Assembly: GCA_001466705.2 (NCBI GenBank)
Contig: LATX02000175.1
Location: 186,001-250,000, forward strand
DNA: 64,000 nucleotides
Origin: Moniliophthora roreri
Taxonomy: Eukaryota; Basidiomycota; Agaricomycetes; Agaricales; Marasmiaceae
Reading direction: 5' to 3'
The position numbers and the translations under genes are program-made. Every line of letters begins with the position of its first letter. Within the stretch, counting starts at the first letter, position 1. This document shows, piece by piece, positions 1 to 10,807 of the stretch. The notes beneath the pieces were generated by a model. The model saw only the letters and a list, made by a program, of their open reading frames with translations, was not told the DNA's origin and ran no database searches.

Positions 1-188
1 TGAGGGTTTAAAGAGTCTAGAGCATATATATGTATATTCTCATTGTCATCCTGATAATTCTGAGTACAAGGGAATGTTGAAAATATGGCCAGGAACTGAA
101 TGTAAGTGGTGGGAATGGGCACTGGCAGTTTCCGACATGCAAAATGTGAGAATCAAAAATTTTGGCATCTTATCTGAACAGGCTCTAA
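1..188. mobile_element. Right end of a second PIF/Harbinger-like element
   Basis: Positions 135-185 closely resemble the right terminal repeat of the element at 286-3502: both read ATCAAAAATTTTGG then a short spacer and TGAACAGGCTC. The repeat ends at 185 and is followed by TAA, the kind of 3-bp site PIF/Harbinger elements use. Only the last part of this element lies in the window, and no coding region is visible in 1-134. Its family is inferred only from the terminal repeat. Confidence 0.55.
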
Positions 189-426
189 GTTTCATGGGCT
201 GTGGCTTTGGGAGATCATAGGTGAAGCCAAAATTCTCACGAATAAAAAGATTTGCTGCTGTTGACAGATCTGCAGCGCTGCCTTAGAGCCTGTTCACATA
301 AGAATCTGAAATTTTCCACTTTTCGCATCTCAGGAACTGCTTTTCACATTTCAGGAACTGCTAACACATGTTCTCACACTGTGTTCCCATGATTGTCATA
401 GATTTCTGATCAATAAATAAATAAAT

Positions 427-1819
427 ATGATTTCTTCTCTTTCTTTGATAGTGGAATTGCTCACACCAGGTGATTTGGCTAAGATTTATGCTTCAGCAGC
501 CAGTGTCACCTACTATGCAACTTTGGCTGCTAGTTTATATGCATCTGAGGCATATAAAAAGCAACCTTATCACAACTCTGCTCTAACTGGTTTCCAATGG
601 GTTCAGGAGCTGATTAATGGCAATCCATGGCGCATTTACACTGAATTGGGGGTCCGACTTTATGTATACCTAGCTCTTGTCATAACCCTTCAATCCATAG
701 GATATGTTGACTCAAGTCACAGTTGAGGAGCAACTTGCAATCTTTCTCTACATGTGTGTCACTGGGTTGAGTGTATGCCATGTAGGGGAACATTTTCAGA
801 GATCAAACAAAACTATAGCCCAGTGAGTAGCCTATTTTATCTTCAATGGGCTAGGCTCATAGATTTAGCTATTTCTGTGAAATGTGTGAGGCATTGGCAG
901 GCCCACAGTTTTACAATCGATATGTTTCCTTGCCATCTGCAAATGATCCACCATATCTTGTTCATAATCCAAAATTCTGGCCTTTCTTTCAGGGCTGCAT
1001 TGGTGCTCTTAATGGGTCCCATATTGCTTCAAATCCACCTGCAGAGGACCGTTCAAACTCCCATAACCACAAAGGCTATGTCTCACAGAACATACTTGCT
1101 GCATGTTCCTTCCTTCTGCGATTCCTCTATATCTTAACTGGATGGGAAGGCTCTGTCACAGACAGCTTTCTCTATTCAGATGCCCATGTCACAGATCTTT
1201 ATGTACCTGAAGGTTGCTACTACCTTGGTGATGTGGGATTTGCTGTATGCAAAACTGTCTTGACTCCATATCATAGTGTCTGTTATCACCTTGCAGAATG
1301 GGGGAGAGCCAGCCAGAGGTGAGTAATGAAGTCTATCTCTTACTAAAGATATTCTTATACAAGTTTAGGCCAAAGACAAAGGAGGAGCTATTCAACCTTC
1401 GCCATGCTCAAGCACATAATGTTATTGAGTGCATTTTTGGAGTTATCAAGTGGCAGTAGAGAATTCTTGTTCTTCCATCTCAGTTTGACATGAAACTCCA
1501 GGCAAAGATACCTGCTGCATTAGCTGCTCTGCACAACTTCATCCTGGAGACAGACAATGAAAACTTTATCTCTGACTTTCAAGCAGATAAAGATGCTATT
1601 GATCCAGCTCCAGGAGCTCATGTTGATGCAGAAGATGCTCCTGCAAGCCATCCACATGGGAACCTAGCCTCAGGGAGTGTTACAGACAAAGAGTATCAGG
1701 CAGCATTGGCACAATGTGATAGAGTTGCAGATGCAATGTGGCAACAGTACCAGGAGATTCTGCATACACGAAGTAGTGAAGAAGCAGAAGAATACCTATA
1801 TGAATCAGGATGCAGGTGA
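427..1819 (+). pseudogene. Broken PIF/Harbinger transposase (DDE_Tnp_4 type)
   Basis: Read across frames, this encodes a Harbinger nuclease: an N-terminal part, a helical block after a one-base frameshift near 720 (VEEQLAIFLYMC), then the DDE core (GCIGALNGSHI, TGWEGSVTDS, YYLGDVGF, RHAQAHNVIECIFG). A likely intron lies at about 1319-1369, just before PKTKEELFNL. Three lesions argue it is dead: the frameshift near 720, Asn where the family has the first catalytic Asp (usual form GAIDGTH), and a TAG at 1457-1459 inside the conserved block that follows the catalytic Glu. The last segment, from about 1490, is an acidic tail. Family assignment is strong; exact exon limits upstream of 880 are uncertain. 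Confidence 0.8.
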
Positions 1820-1910
1820 AGAAGTAGAAGGGGATGGGGAAATAGAGTAGATACTTGTAATAAGTATTAAAGGAATGTCCATTAAATGAATGTGAAGGTT
1901 ATAATGATAG

Positions 1911-3353
1911 TTATATAAGCATATCAAAGGAAAGCTCCTCCTCAGGAAGCTCTAGCTGAGTTGTAATCCATGCCTTCCTCTTTGGGGAACCATGGTCAGC
2001 ATAAACAAGGTAGGCATCAGCTTTAACAGTAGATTCAAGATGTTTACCCAGTTTCATCTGGTTGCAAAGTGATAGCCAGCTTTCCTCCTTGTCTGCTGCA
2101 ATTGCCATAGCTTTGCTTCTACAAACAGGGCTTGGATCCACCTTAGGCTCAAGACAAGCCAATGATGCACCAAAGACCTGGCCAAACTCAGTTACAGCAT
2201 TACCAATAGCTTGAAGGCCATCAGCAGGTGTAACCTTTGCTCACTTCACTGAATTGAAGACAGAGCTGTCTGCAGAGCACTTCTGTGATATAGGCTTGTG
2301 AGCAGGAGTCTCTGTGGCTGTTGTCTGATTGGAGACATTTAGCAATTTTAACCTGAAAAGCAAATGTAACTCACAGGTCCAACTTCTGGTTGAGAAGTAG
2401 AAGCAGAAGCAGTTATCTCTTGAGCCTGTAATTATTTGAATAGGAATAATTAGTAATTTCAATATAAAGAGTAAATGTGACTTACAGATTCAACTGATGG
2501 TTGAGAAGTGGATCCAGACACAGCTATATTCTGATCCATCTGCAACTCATCCCAATCAGGACTTCCATCCCAATGTAGTACACTGGTATGATCTCCAGGA
2601 CTGGAGGCCACAGTAGAATCGTTACCACTGGTAGTAGCAGGAGGTAGAGGCAATGGGTCTGGTATAGCATTGCTAGCCAGAGGTGCAGAGGAAGAGGATG
2701 GTTGGCCAGAAATGATAATCCCAGTAGTCCCAGAGATTGCAGAGTAACGATGGTCTCCCTTCTGCTTATCTGGAACAAGCTTCAAGATGTCATCATAAAT
2801 CTCCCATCCTTATGTCCTAAATAGAGCACACTCTTTCTTTGTTGCAACAATACTCTTCCAGACCTGTAGCTCTTCAGGTGTTGTCATATTGGCACCACGC
2901 TCATCATCCCAATGACCACCTGAACATGTCCTCAGGTACTCAACAGCAGCAAAAATTGCAAGTAACTAGCAGAATGACTATTAGCAACTATAGAAGATAT
3001 TGAGAACTATCACACACATCTTTGATCTTCTTTGCAACTCCTTCCTTCTTCTTCAAACCACCAGCAACAACATGGTCATTCAGATACTGTGTAAGCTCCT
3101 CAATCACTGCAGGCTTGAACTTGTGGGTATCCCGTACTGCTCCAAGATGAGGAATGAGAAAATCACAGATTGCAATGACATCATGAATGCAATAGAACAC
3201 ATTTGCAGTTGTTGAGACATTATTACGTGGGATGTAGACTGGGGAGATGTGCCGAGAAATGCCCTTGCACTCACTGTAGCCGAGTCCATGGCCTTTAGTT
3301 TGCTCCTGGTCCTGGTGCTTGTCTTCGTCGTCATCGGGTGGCTGCTGGGCCAT
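1911..3353 (-). pseudogene. Broken Myb/SANT-like partner protein of the Harbinger element
   Basis: The minus strand carries a protein starting with a Gln/Asp-rich leader at 3353, a region around VRDTHKFKPAVIEELTQYL, then after a break GHWDDERGANMTTPEELQVW and a Ser/Pro-rich linker. The pattern of a weak Myb-like domain (W..W, then FR..GW.IYDDI) followed by low-complexity sequence is typical of the second gene of PIF/Harbinger elements in fungi, which helps the transposase bind the ends. A TAA stands in the middle of the FR..GW motif near 2815 and other frames are interrupted, so this copy is inactive. Assignment rests on the motif pattern and on its position opposite the transposase inside the same inverted repeats. 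Confidence 0.65.
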
Positions 3354-3879
3354 GTATGGAAGTCAGAGGAATGGGGAAATCACAAGAATGAATGGGGAGA
3401 TGATGAGAAGAAGCACACTGGCTGCTGACAAAGGCTGTCCAGCAGTTCCCAAGATGCGAAAAGCAGGAATCAAAAATTTTGGATTCTTATGTGAACAGGC
3501 TCTTAACGATGACTTTGTCAAGGAACTTCATAATACCTCTATTCTTACCACCATCTTTCACTCTCTTGAACCTCTTCCAAGCAGAGTACGCTAGACTGAT
3601 GCTTAGCACCCAAATAACCTGCACTCAATGAAACAATATGGACATTGTATTGAGCTTCATGTCTTTTATAGGTATAGATATAGGTGGTATTAATGTGTAG
3701 TCAACCTATTCAGCCTATTTTACTTGCAGTACTCATGAGCCGTGGCCCAAGCCTGAGCTAGGCCTGAGCAATATGAGTGCTCTTCATTTCTTCATCCTCC
3801 AGATCATCAAGATCAGCCTCCATATTCAGTTCGCTGCTCGAAAAGGTGAGAATTACCTTTCCAGACTTCCATCGGTCAA

Positions 3880-4850
3880 CTACCTAGCCTGTTTACCCAG
3901 AGAAGCAGAAGAGCCAGGCAACCGTGCTTGTTTTTTGGAAGATGATGCTTCCTTTGTGATAGCTTTAGGTTTCAATGTGTTTATAGCCAGTTCGACCTGG
4001 AGAGCTCCATTCAACACAGAAAACATTTGATTAGTAGACAGAAGTGGCCTTATCAGGTGGTTGGACATTGCTAGTACTGGCTTTGTGATTGGGGCACTGT
4101 TGGTACATGAGGTAGCAGCAACACTTAGAAGCTTGAATGCATGATCAATGTCATTGGACTCAAAAAAGCGATGGAAACCCACACACCTGCCTTACCCTTC
4201 TTCAGTGAAGGAAGTAAATCCTTAAAGCCCTCACTGTATCTTCTTCCAACACCTTCTTGCTAACAATCTTGTCAATGGAATGTGTATCACGTTTAATTGC
4301 ATTGAGCTTGGTGAGCCTTGTGGCAGAACTTGCTCTATTGGGGGTAGGTGGTCGAAAATGTTGGGATCTGAGGCCAGGCAGAGAAAGGGCTAGGAAATCA
4401 CAAGAAAGATTTAATATGATTAGCTTCAGATAAAAGAGATAAGTGCAACTAGAGTTGGCGAGCTGCTTGCTCTTGCCTTCTCCCTTTTGGTTTTCTTGTT
4501 TTGTGATGTAGTTTTGGTGCATAGTAGCTGTGACAGACCCAAATTAAGGAGAGAGAAGGTAGAGTAAAGCTCCAAGGTAGCTTCAGTCGTGTTTATGACA
4601 TAGTCATTATTCCACCCACAGTGCGAATTCTTTTTAGCTCATTATTGCTAAATTGGATTGGACGAGGGCAATGGTAGTCCATAGATTGAACAGATGGATT
4701 ACATATACTGTTAATCCTCATAATCAATAAGGGTGAAGCTTACATCTCTTCAGAAAATACCACATACTGATGAGAATCCACTTTACGCACCATAGCACAA
4801 CCCTCAGTTGAGAAAAATGTTCAGTAGAGTAGGGCACTGTAACTGGGTCG
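3880..4850 (-). repeat. Old dispersed repeat, copy A, with a coding trace
   Basis: Matches 8440-9190 at nucleotide and peptide level. Shared peptides on the minus strand include STNQMFSVLNGALQV here and STNQAFSVSNVAFRV in the other copy, and TKLNAIKRDTHSIDKIVSKK here against TKFNTIKRDIRSTDEIVSGK there. The outer part is also shared (CTTCAGAAAATA and CCATAGCACAACCC near 4747-4812). The conserved protein trace shows both copies descend from one coding sequence, but stops and frame changes make both non-functional. I do not recognise the ancestral protein. The two copies flank the hairpin repeat and the Thr/Tyr-rich gene. Confidence 0.6.
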
Positions 4851-4974
4851 CTGGTTGGTGGAGAAGATTGAGCTAACCGTTGAGATCATCATTGTCTTCT
4901 GGGCGTTATATTGCATGTCAGAAATGAGAGTAAGCTCAATGAGTCATGAAAAGATAAGAGATAACAGCAATTTC

Positions 4975-5352
4975 ACTGTTATGATGTCACTATTTCCCTC
5001 ACGTGCATATAATATTTTACACATCTGTAAGTATTTCTTCATGTTTTTTGTACATATATCCATCCCCAGACCCTATCTGCCTAACCCCTAACCACCTAAC
5101 CCCTAACCACGAACCTCTAACACCTAACTGACTCAGCATGAGGTACAAGCCCTAACCGGTTGAGGGTAAGTCCTTCGCAAGCGAAGGAACTTACCCTTGA
5201 CCGTACCTCCTAGTCCCTAACCCCTAACCCACCCCCGCTGAGGGTAAGCTCTTTGCAAGCGAAGGTCCCTACCCTCAGCAGGGGCAGTGCTTCATGCTGA
5301 AGACCGCTGCGCGGTCTGTGGAAGAGGGCGATGACATACGTCATCGCTGTTT
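4975..5352. repeat. Hairpin-rich dispersed repeat with telomere-like motifs, copy A
   Basis: A non-coding unit found again, shorter, at 36261-36417. Shared blocks are TTATGATGTCAC, AATATTTTAC, CCGTACnTnCTAG, CCTAACCCCTAACC and, at the right end, GATGnCATACGTCATCGCTG. Inside lie near-perfect hairpins: GGGTAAG/CTTACCC with CCTTCGC/GCGAAGG at 5164-5196, a degenerate second copy at about 5239-5276, AGACCGC/GCGGTCT at 5301-5317 and GATGAC/GTCATC at 5330-5345. The CCCTAA runs at 5078-5130 and 5214-5232 resemble fungal telomere repeats but are interrupted. Probably a small non-autonomous element; no clear target duplication was found. Confidence 0.55.
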
Positions 5353-5900
5353 GCCCGCTGGCCGAGCTCACGACTCATCGAGTTTTCCCTGGTCAGAAAT
5401 GAAAGTCGAGAGGCAAGGCCAGAGCGTGGAAAGTAGATAGTGATGGAATAAGCGCTCGCCCGTCAATTCTTTCGACGCTACAGTTACAATGATCGTACTC
5501 AACGCTCTGAAGATGAAAGGAACTCTATTCAAATAGATGTGTAATTATATAGAGAAATGAACGACGCATATGCATAAAGATCATAGCGAAAAGTAATACC
5601 ACAACAGATAGCATAAGAAATAAAACGAGTGACGATGCATAGGGCAACTGGCAAGGTGATAAAGTTAACAAGTACATCACATTCGTATCGCACATCAAGC
5701 TCATCAGATAGATCGTAGCAGAAGTCCCAAGATGTGAGTAATATAAGTCAAGCAGAAAGTGAAAGCAAATCAACCTATCCGCGAGCTACGAGGCCAACGT
5801 GGACCGAACAAACCTGGGCTGCTTGCTTCCGGAACGAGCAGTGTAGGTTCAACTGAAGGTGATGTGGGTACAAAATGTGGATCAGCTGGATTGTGGGGAA
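5353..5900. other. Intergenic, no gene recognised
   Basis: The stretch between the hairpin repeat and the Thr/Tyr-rich gene has short open frames only, none with a recognisable motif or convincing intron structure. The left end (5353-5460) is GC-rich, the rest AT-rich. Confidence 0.4.
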
Positions 5901-5906
5901 TGGGAA

Positions 5907-7649
5907 TCAGTACATCATCACTAGCTTGCGATAGGCATATAACTCACGTTGCCAGGTTGCCCATGAACACAGCTGTTTTGTGACGGGTAGAGCGTTCCGA
6001 AGACAATTCTGAAGCTGTCTTGTATCGAGCTGAGCCCTCACTGGCAGAGCTGTAAATAGATGGGATACGTGTAAGACTTTCAACGCCAAGCGACGCGATC
6101 GATGGTGACTTTGCTGTGGCATATTCGTCAGAGGTGCTGCCTTGAGAAGCCGTCTGGAATTTTTCGTCGCTGGATTCTTCTTTGTCCGTCGACGACTCAG
6201 TTCCAAAGCTAGATGGCGACGTCTCGCCTGCGTAAGTGGTCGTCGTGTAGGTCATTGTCCGACGCTCGAGAGTCGAAATGTCGGAAGAGGGACAGATATC
6301 ATATCCAGTCTCACTCGACCTTGTCCCGCTCAGTGGACCACTAGGACCTGAGTCAATGTGGCTTCCTCCTCTCCCATACTCATCACTGGGCGTAGCCCCA
6401 GAAATGCTGCCCTCGTTTTCCTTGTCACTACTCTCGTCGCTTGCTGAGGGTTGATAGCCGCTTCCACTGCCTGTACCACTTCTTCCACTCGAAGAATTAG
6501 AGTAAGAGCTCCTTCTCGTCCTCCTCCGCACTTCCCGCGTTCTGCTGAGTGGTATTTAACCAGGAGAGGTAGGTGTGTACGATGAAGTGAATGTACCGGT
6601 TCTCGTGTACGGAGAGGAAGTGTATGACATGGTCGCGGTGTAGGGGGAGCCGGTATAGGTGTCAGTGTACGTGCCGGTGCCACTGAACGTGCCCGTCCTA
6701 CACAGCGAGTCAATAAACAGCATAGGAAAAAAAAAAGACGAAATCTTACCTCGTGTATGGAGAACCTGTGTAACTTCCGGTCCCATCATGCGAATCTCCT
6801 AAGAAACTCGCACTCTCCGTTCCTCGATACGACAACTTCGTTCCATCCCTTGTATCCGACGGCGTCAAACCNTGTGGCTTCCTCCTCTCCCATACTCATC
6901 ACTGGGCGTAGCCCCAGAAATGCTGCCCTCGTTTTCCTTGTCACTACTCTCGTCGCTTGCTGAGGGTTGATAGCCGCTTCCACTGCCTGTACCACTTCTT
7001 CCACTCGAAGAATTAGAGTAAGAGCTCCTTCTCGTCCTCCTCCGCACTTCCCGCGTTCTGCTGAGTGGTGTTTGACCAGGAGAAGTAGGTGCATACGACG
7101 ATGAAGTGAATGTACCGGTTCTCGTGTACGGAGAGGAAGTGTATGACATGGTCGCGGTGTAGGGGGAGCCGGTATAGGTGTCAGTGTACGTGCCGGTGCC
7201 ACTGAACGTGCCCGTCCTACACAGCGAGGAATCTCCTAAGAAACTCGCACTCTCCGTTCCTCGATACGACAACTTCGTTCCATCCCTTGTATCCGACGGC
7301 GTCAAACCACTGAAGGCACCAGTTCCCGTGCGCGAGTCGGTGTAGGTACTAGACCCACTTCATGTGTAACCAGTATACCCTGTCATCTCTGGAGAGTGCT
7401 CTCGTCCTTGGCGTCCATCCACTTGTCCCAGTGTAAGTATCGGTATAGGTTCCCGTATAGGTTCCCGTATAATCACCACTGTAAGTCGTATAGCTCCTGG
7501 TAGGATCGTACGAGTCCGCCGTCGAGTAAGCTGAACTTTGCTGAGTGCTAGAACCAGCCGTGAAGAACTGGTCATCCTCTTCTTCAGCACTAGAACCCAC
7601 GTATCGCCTGTTACTCTGGAAATCGCTACCCAGATCCGTCATACTACCA
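5907..7649 (-). CDS. Ser/Thr/Tyr-rich repetitive protein gene, fragmented by two assembly gaps
   Basis: The minus-strand product is low-complexity: repeats of T-G-T-Y-T-D/G (for example TGTYTDTYTG and SPYTATMSYTSSPYT), then a basic RRRTRRSSYSN stretch, then a Ser/Glu/Asp-rich tail with SDEY and TASE motifs. An intron is likely at 6698-6749 (GTAAG to TAG on the minus strand), rejoining SPYTR to TGTFSGTG. The start cannot be fixed: the frame runs into the n at 7650, and the n at 6872 sits inside a duplicated segment. Near 7375 the frame is also interrupted. No signal peptide or known domain is seen; the composition suggests an unstructured, possibly phosphorylated or wall-associated protein, but that is a guess. 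The gene is real enough by composition, its present structure is not reliable. Confidence 0.5.
6356..6871 (-). repeat. Direct duplication, left copy, ending at an assembly gap
   Basis: This segment and 6873-7308 start with the same bases (TGTGGCTTCCTCCTCTCCC) immediately after and 516 bp before the single n at 6872, and both end with GTATCCGACGGCGTCAAACC. The left copy holds a 52-nt intron and a short exon that the right copy lacks; otherwise they are nearly identical. This is what unmerged overlapping contigs look like, though a recent tandem duplication would look similar. Confidence 0.8.
6872..6872. other. Assembly gap (single n)
   Basis: One undetermined base between two nearly identical segments; marks a scaffold join rather than a sequenced base. 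Confidence 0.9.
6873..7308 (-). repeat. Direct duplication, right copy
   Basis: Second copy of 6356-6871. The jump from CTACACAGCGAG straight to GAATCTCCTAAG removes about 85 bp, including the intron and the exon between, compared with the left copy. The frame reads through the junction as FLGDSSLCRTGTF. Confidence 0.8.
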
Positions 7650-7650
7650 N
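7650..7650. other. Assembly gap (single n)
   Basis: Undetermined base exactly at the end of the inverted repeat arm that starts at 7651. With the n at 6872 it isolates a 777-bp contig (6873-7649). Confidence 0.9.
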
Positions 7651-8187
7651 TGATTTCGTCCAAGACTTTATACTCTGCAATTGGGGAGAGTACTGGCTGT
7701 CTGGAATGTCCCGGGGCTTGCGAATTTCCGAGTAGCACTACTCTCGAAACCTGAAAGGGTAAACTTCCCCGTATTGTGTAGAGCGGATGCCTAGTCAGTG
7801 AATTTAGTAGCTCACGACATGACAGAGTTCTTGGGGATACTCTGACTTCATCTACCCGCCCTGTTTGCCCATTCCAGCCCTCCAGTAATAGACCGTATAT
7901 GTCAACCGGAACTTGGAGCTTGACCCAATATCACTGTCTGTTGAGGGCAAACGCACGGCAATCAGAGAACGCCAAAATTCTGGACAGAGACTTACTCAAG
8001 AGTTTCGTACCACTGCTTCTAGTCAGACCCGTGGGTTTCTTTCAGAGTGCATATGATTTAATTCTTGGGGATCTTAGGTGCGTGAGGCTCGGAGAAAGGG
8101 AGTATGTACGAAACGATGGTGGTGGATGAGTTCAAAAGGGTTCTTACTTGCTCCGTTAAACCTGTTTGTCACAATTTGCTTTGCTGT
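7651..8187 (-). repeat. Inverted repeat, left arm
   Basis: Reverse complement of 10808-11343. By eye the two agree base for base over at least 500 bp (for example 7899-8129 against 10869-11099 encode the same 76 residues). Similarity fades at the inner end near 8180-8190, where small differences appear, and stops exactly at the n on the outer end. The arm carries the promoter region of the secreted-protein gene at 11411, including GTATAAAG, here pointing into the Thr/Tyr-rich gene. The inner 2.6 kb (8188-10807) holds an old repeat and unassigned frames. Confidence 0.85.
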
Positions 8188-8439
8188 GGCTGGTAAGAAA
8201 CCCCAGGTTAATGTATTCATTTCACAACTACTAGTGCATACAATAGAGTGGAGATGAAGTGAAAGAAAATGATCTCAGAGCCTTCAGAAAAGAAACACGA
8301 AACTGGAGTCACCGTCCCATGTCTTACGTCTTTGCTTCTGCTTTATCCAATTCGTCACTCGCAAATGTGAAGATTCTCTAAACTGGTCTTCCATTAGCCT
8401 ACCTGATCCTTTAACATGAAAATGTAGAGAGGCTGGGAG

Positions 8440-9190
8440 ATCATGCTCGTCTCTCGGATGATGGAGCCTCCTTTGTAGTAGCTTTAGGTTTCGACACATT
8501 GATGGCTGTCTTAACTCGGAAAGCCACATTCGACACAGAAAAGGCTTGGTTGGTGGACGGAAGTGGCTGCATCAGGCGAATAGATGTTGTTGGACTGACT
8601 TCACGGCCAGAGCACCTAGACTGATACGGGAAGCAGCGGCAGCGACACTTGAAGCTTGAAGGCAGAATTAACACCATCAGACTCGAAGGACGCAGGGAAC
8701 CAGCGCACCTGCTTTACCCTTCTTCCGCGAAAGAAACCGATCTTGAGACCCTCGCTGCATTTCCTTCCAATACCTTCCCGCTGACAATCTCGTCAGTCGA
8801 TCGTATATCACGTTTGATCGTATTGAACTTGGTGGGTTGCGCGAACGGCAAATCGACAGGTAGAGGAAGAGACGGTTAAAATGGATTCGGCGGATCGTCC
8901 TTTTGCTTTGGGTTTCCCAATGTTATGATGTTAGTTCGGATGTTAGTTTCATCATCTCGCATCGTCGTGCGGGTGCCTTCTTCGACTCTGCAGATCGGGA
9001 TCGAGCAGTCCGCAGATGGGATATGTATATTGCAAGATTTGTCCATGAATCCAGCAAGCTTACGCTTCTTCAGAAAATGATATGTACTAATGAGAAGCAA
9101 TTTTACGTACCATAGCACAACCCAAGTTCAAACTGGAGCTCGGAATACGGCCTGAGAAAATATTCATTGGAGTAGGATGCTATAAGTGGC
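8440..9190 (-). repeat. Old dispersed repeat, copy B, with a coding trace
   Basis: Partner of 3880-4850. On the minus strand it reads TKFNTIKRDIRSTDEIVSGK, then a KAG-containing linker, RWFPASFESDGVNSAFKL and STNQAFSVSNVAFRV in shifting frames. It lies inside the inverted-repeat loop and is more GC-rich than copy A. Protein function not recognised. Confidence 0.55.
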
Positions 9191-10800
9191 TAAAAAGTAA
9201 GCGCAAAGCAAGCGGGGCACTAGGGAATCCGTGGACGTTAGGCTCAGAACCGTATGCGTGGCTTTGATAGTGAGCTCTGATACATTTTGAGCGCCGACAG
9301 TGGGTCCTACAAGAGTCCTATTTCATTCTCGTGATATACGACCATCGCTGTTGTTCTCTTGATGTGATCTTCAGCTGCATATTCTTGCGTTTTGGGACAC
9401 CGACTATCCACACCAATGCGCTTCCGCACGGCGCACCCGATACTCTCGTCTCAATCTCATAACTGGAAAAGTTGAACCAGACGAGATGTGTGTCGATTTT
9501 AGGCCCTTGCTGCTCATCTAGAACAGACGAGAAATGACCTAGTGATTGGCCAAGCGATTGACCTGACCGTAGTGGGATGTAGGATTTGGTGGTCATCGAC
9601 GGTCCTGCCCTAAAGTTTCCCGCGTTCTTCTCAACCACCTTCTCCGGATCCCCTCGTTCTTCCCAGCCACCATTCCAGACTTGCCAGTACATCACCAACA
9701 TTCCCGAAGCCGGCAGCAAGAAGGTAGACGCAGTCACAATGGCTCGAACGTAAGTTAGTCTGGGTGTAAGAGGTTCTGGTTGACAGGCTTGGTTCTTGGT
9801 GCGCTATCGCAATATTCCACACGTTATCTGTACTGATGGACCTCCTACAACTGCAGCAGATTTTAAAAAAAGATTAAGATACTACCACTATCCCATCAAC
9901 GTCGATGAGAACTTTCACAAGGTACGCGCGTATCTGTTTTCGTTCCCTTTCACTGCGCTGAAACACTACCGCAGTAGCGCCGCAACTTCGATACTCCATA
10001 TCCAGTGAGTTCACGCCCTTTCCTGTCGGTTCATCTCGTGTCGCTTACCTTTGTACATGTTAATACAGTGCAAAACGGTACCCTGGGCGGGTGGGGGCAA
10101 AGCGCAAAGGGTTTCAGGGCATATGACAATGTTTGGTGGATTTACTTGACTTTTCGAACTTGGTTCACGATAGCGTCCTGAGTGCAATGTATTATAGAGC
10201 AATACTCGCTGGAATATACATGTTTTCTGATGCTACCCAATGAAATGTGATGCCTACGAGCACCAGTGCAGGATACATTGGATAGCCAAGGATAACATCG
10301 AAAAACATTCCGACGAAAGGCAGCAGCTATCTGACCCGTCTAGCGTTCACAGTATCAAGTTGAATTTGGCTGCTGTGAACTCGAACTTGCTGAGACGATG
10401 CTCTGCTGCACTGAAGCGAGAAGAAAGGTGTTTGTCGTCCTGACCGTATGCTGATGATGTTCAGAATGCTAGAATATTCAACCAAGTTGAAGCTTTATCC
10501 CGCTTCATCAGTTCTTCCACATCGATTTCGTTGCACGACGAGCGTTGACTTTCAAGATATCTATTTTTCCTTCATGTACACGATGCAAACGTTGACTATT
10601 TTGACCTCGAACCCCATGGTCTTGCTGAGGGTGAGTAATTTACGTTGCTTTATTTTACTATACAGAAGACTGATCATACATTACGGATCTTTTGCTCTTC
10701 TGTTCCACAGCGTTAAGCAGTATCCTTTACAGTGTCATGCCTTCTGCCGATGTTTGTTCTTGGCTCAGGACGTCCAGTGAAACAGATGTCGAACTAATCC
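9191..10800. other. Loop of the inverted repeat; only weak open frames
   Basis: A minus-strand frame at 9318-9737 (about 125 residues from the first ATG, ending SREQQRWSYITRMK) and plus-strand frames near 9739-10008, 10240-10443 and 10448-10780 are open but overlap or conflict with intron phases, and none shows a known domain. An intron-like GTAAGT...TTGACAG lies at 9751-9786 on the plus strand. I cannot decide which, if any, is a gene. Confidence 0.25.
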
Positions 10801-10807
10801 ACGGCAA

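Larger units (their letters stand above)
286..3502. mobile_element. PIF/Harbinger DNA transposon with terminal inverted repeats
   Basis: The left end begins GAGCCTGTTCACATAAGAATC and the right end is its reverse complement; inverted similarity runs about 55-60 bp and includes an inner CTTTTCGCATC block. TTA flanks both sides (283-285 and 3503-3505), the 3-bp target duplication typical of PIF/Harbinger. Inside are the two genes such elements carry: a DDE transposase on the plus strand and a Myb/SANT-like DNA-binding protein on the minus strand. Both reading frames are broken, so the copy should not be able to move by itself, although its intact ends could still be used by a transposase supplied elsewhere. 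Confidence 0.9.

Noticed and set aside
5078..5232. Chromosome end (telomere)
   Set aside because: CCCTAA units are interrupted, short and lie between genes; a similar short run occurs at 36.3 kb.
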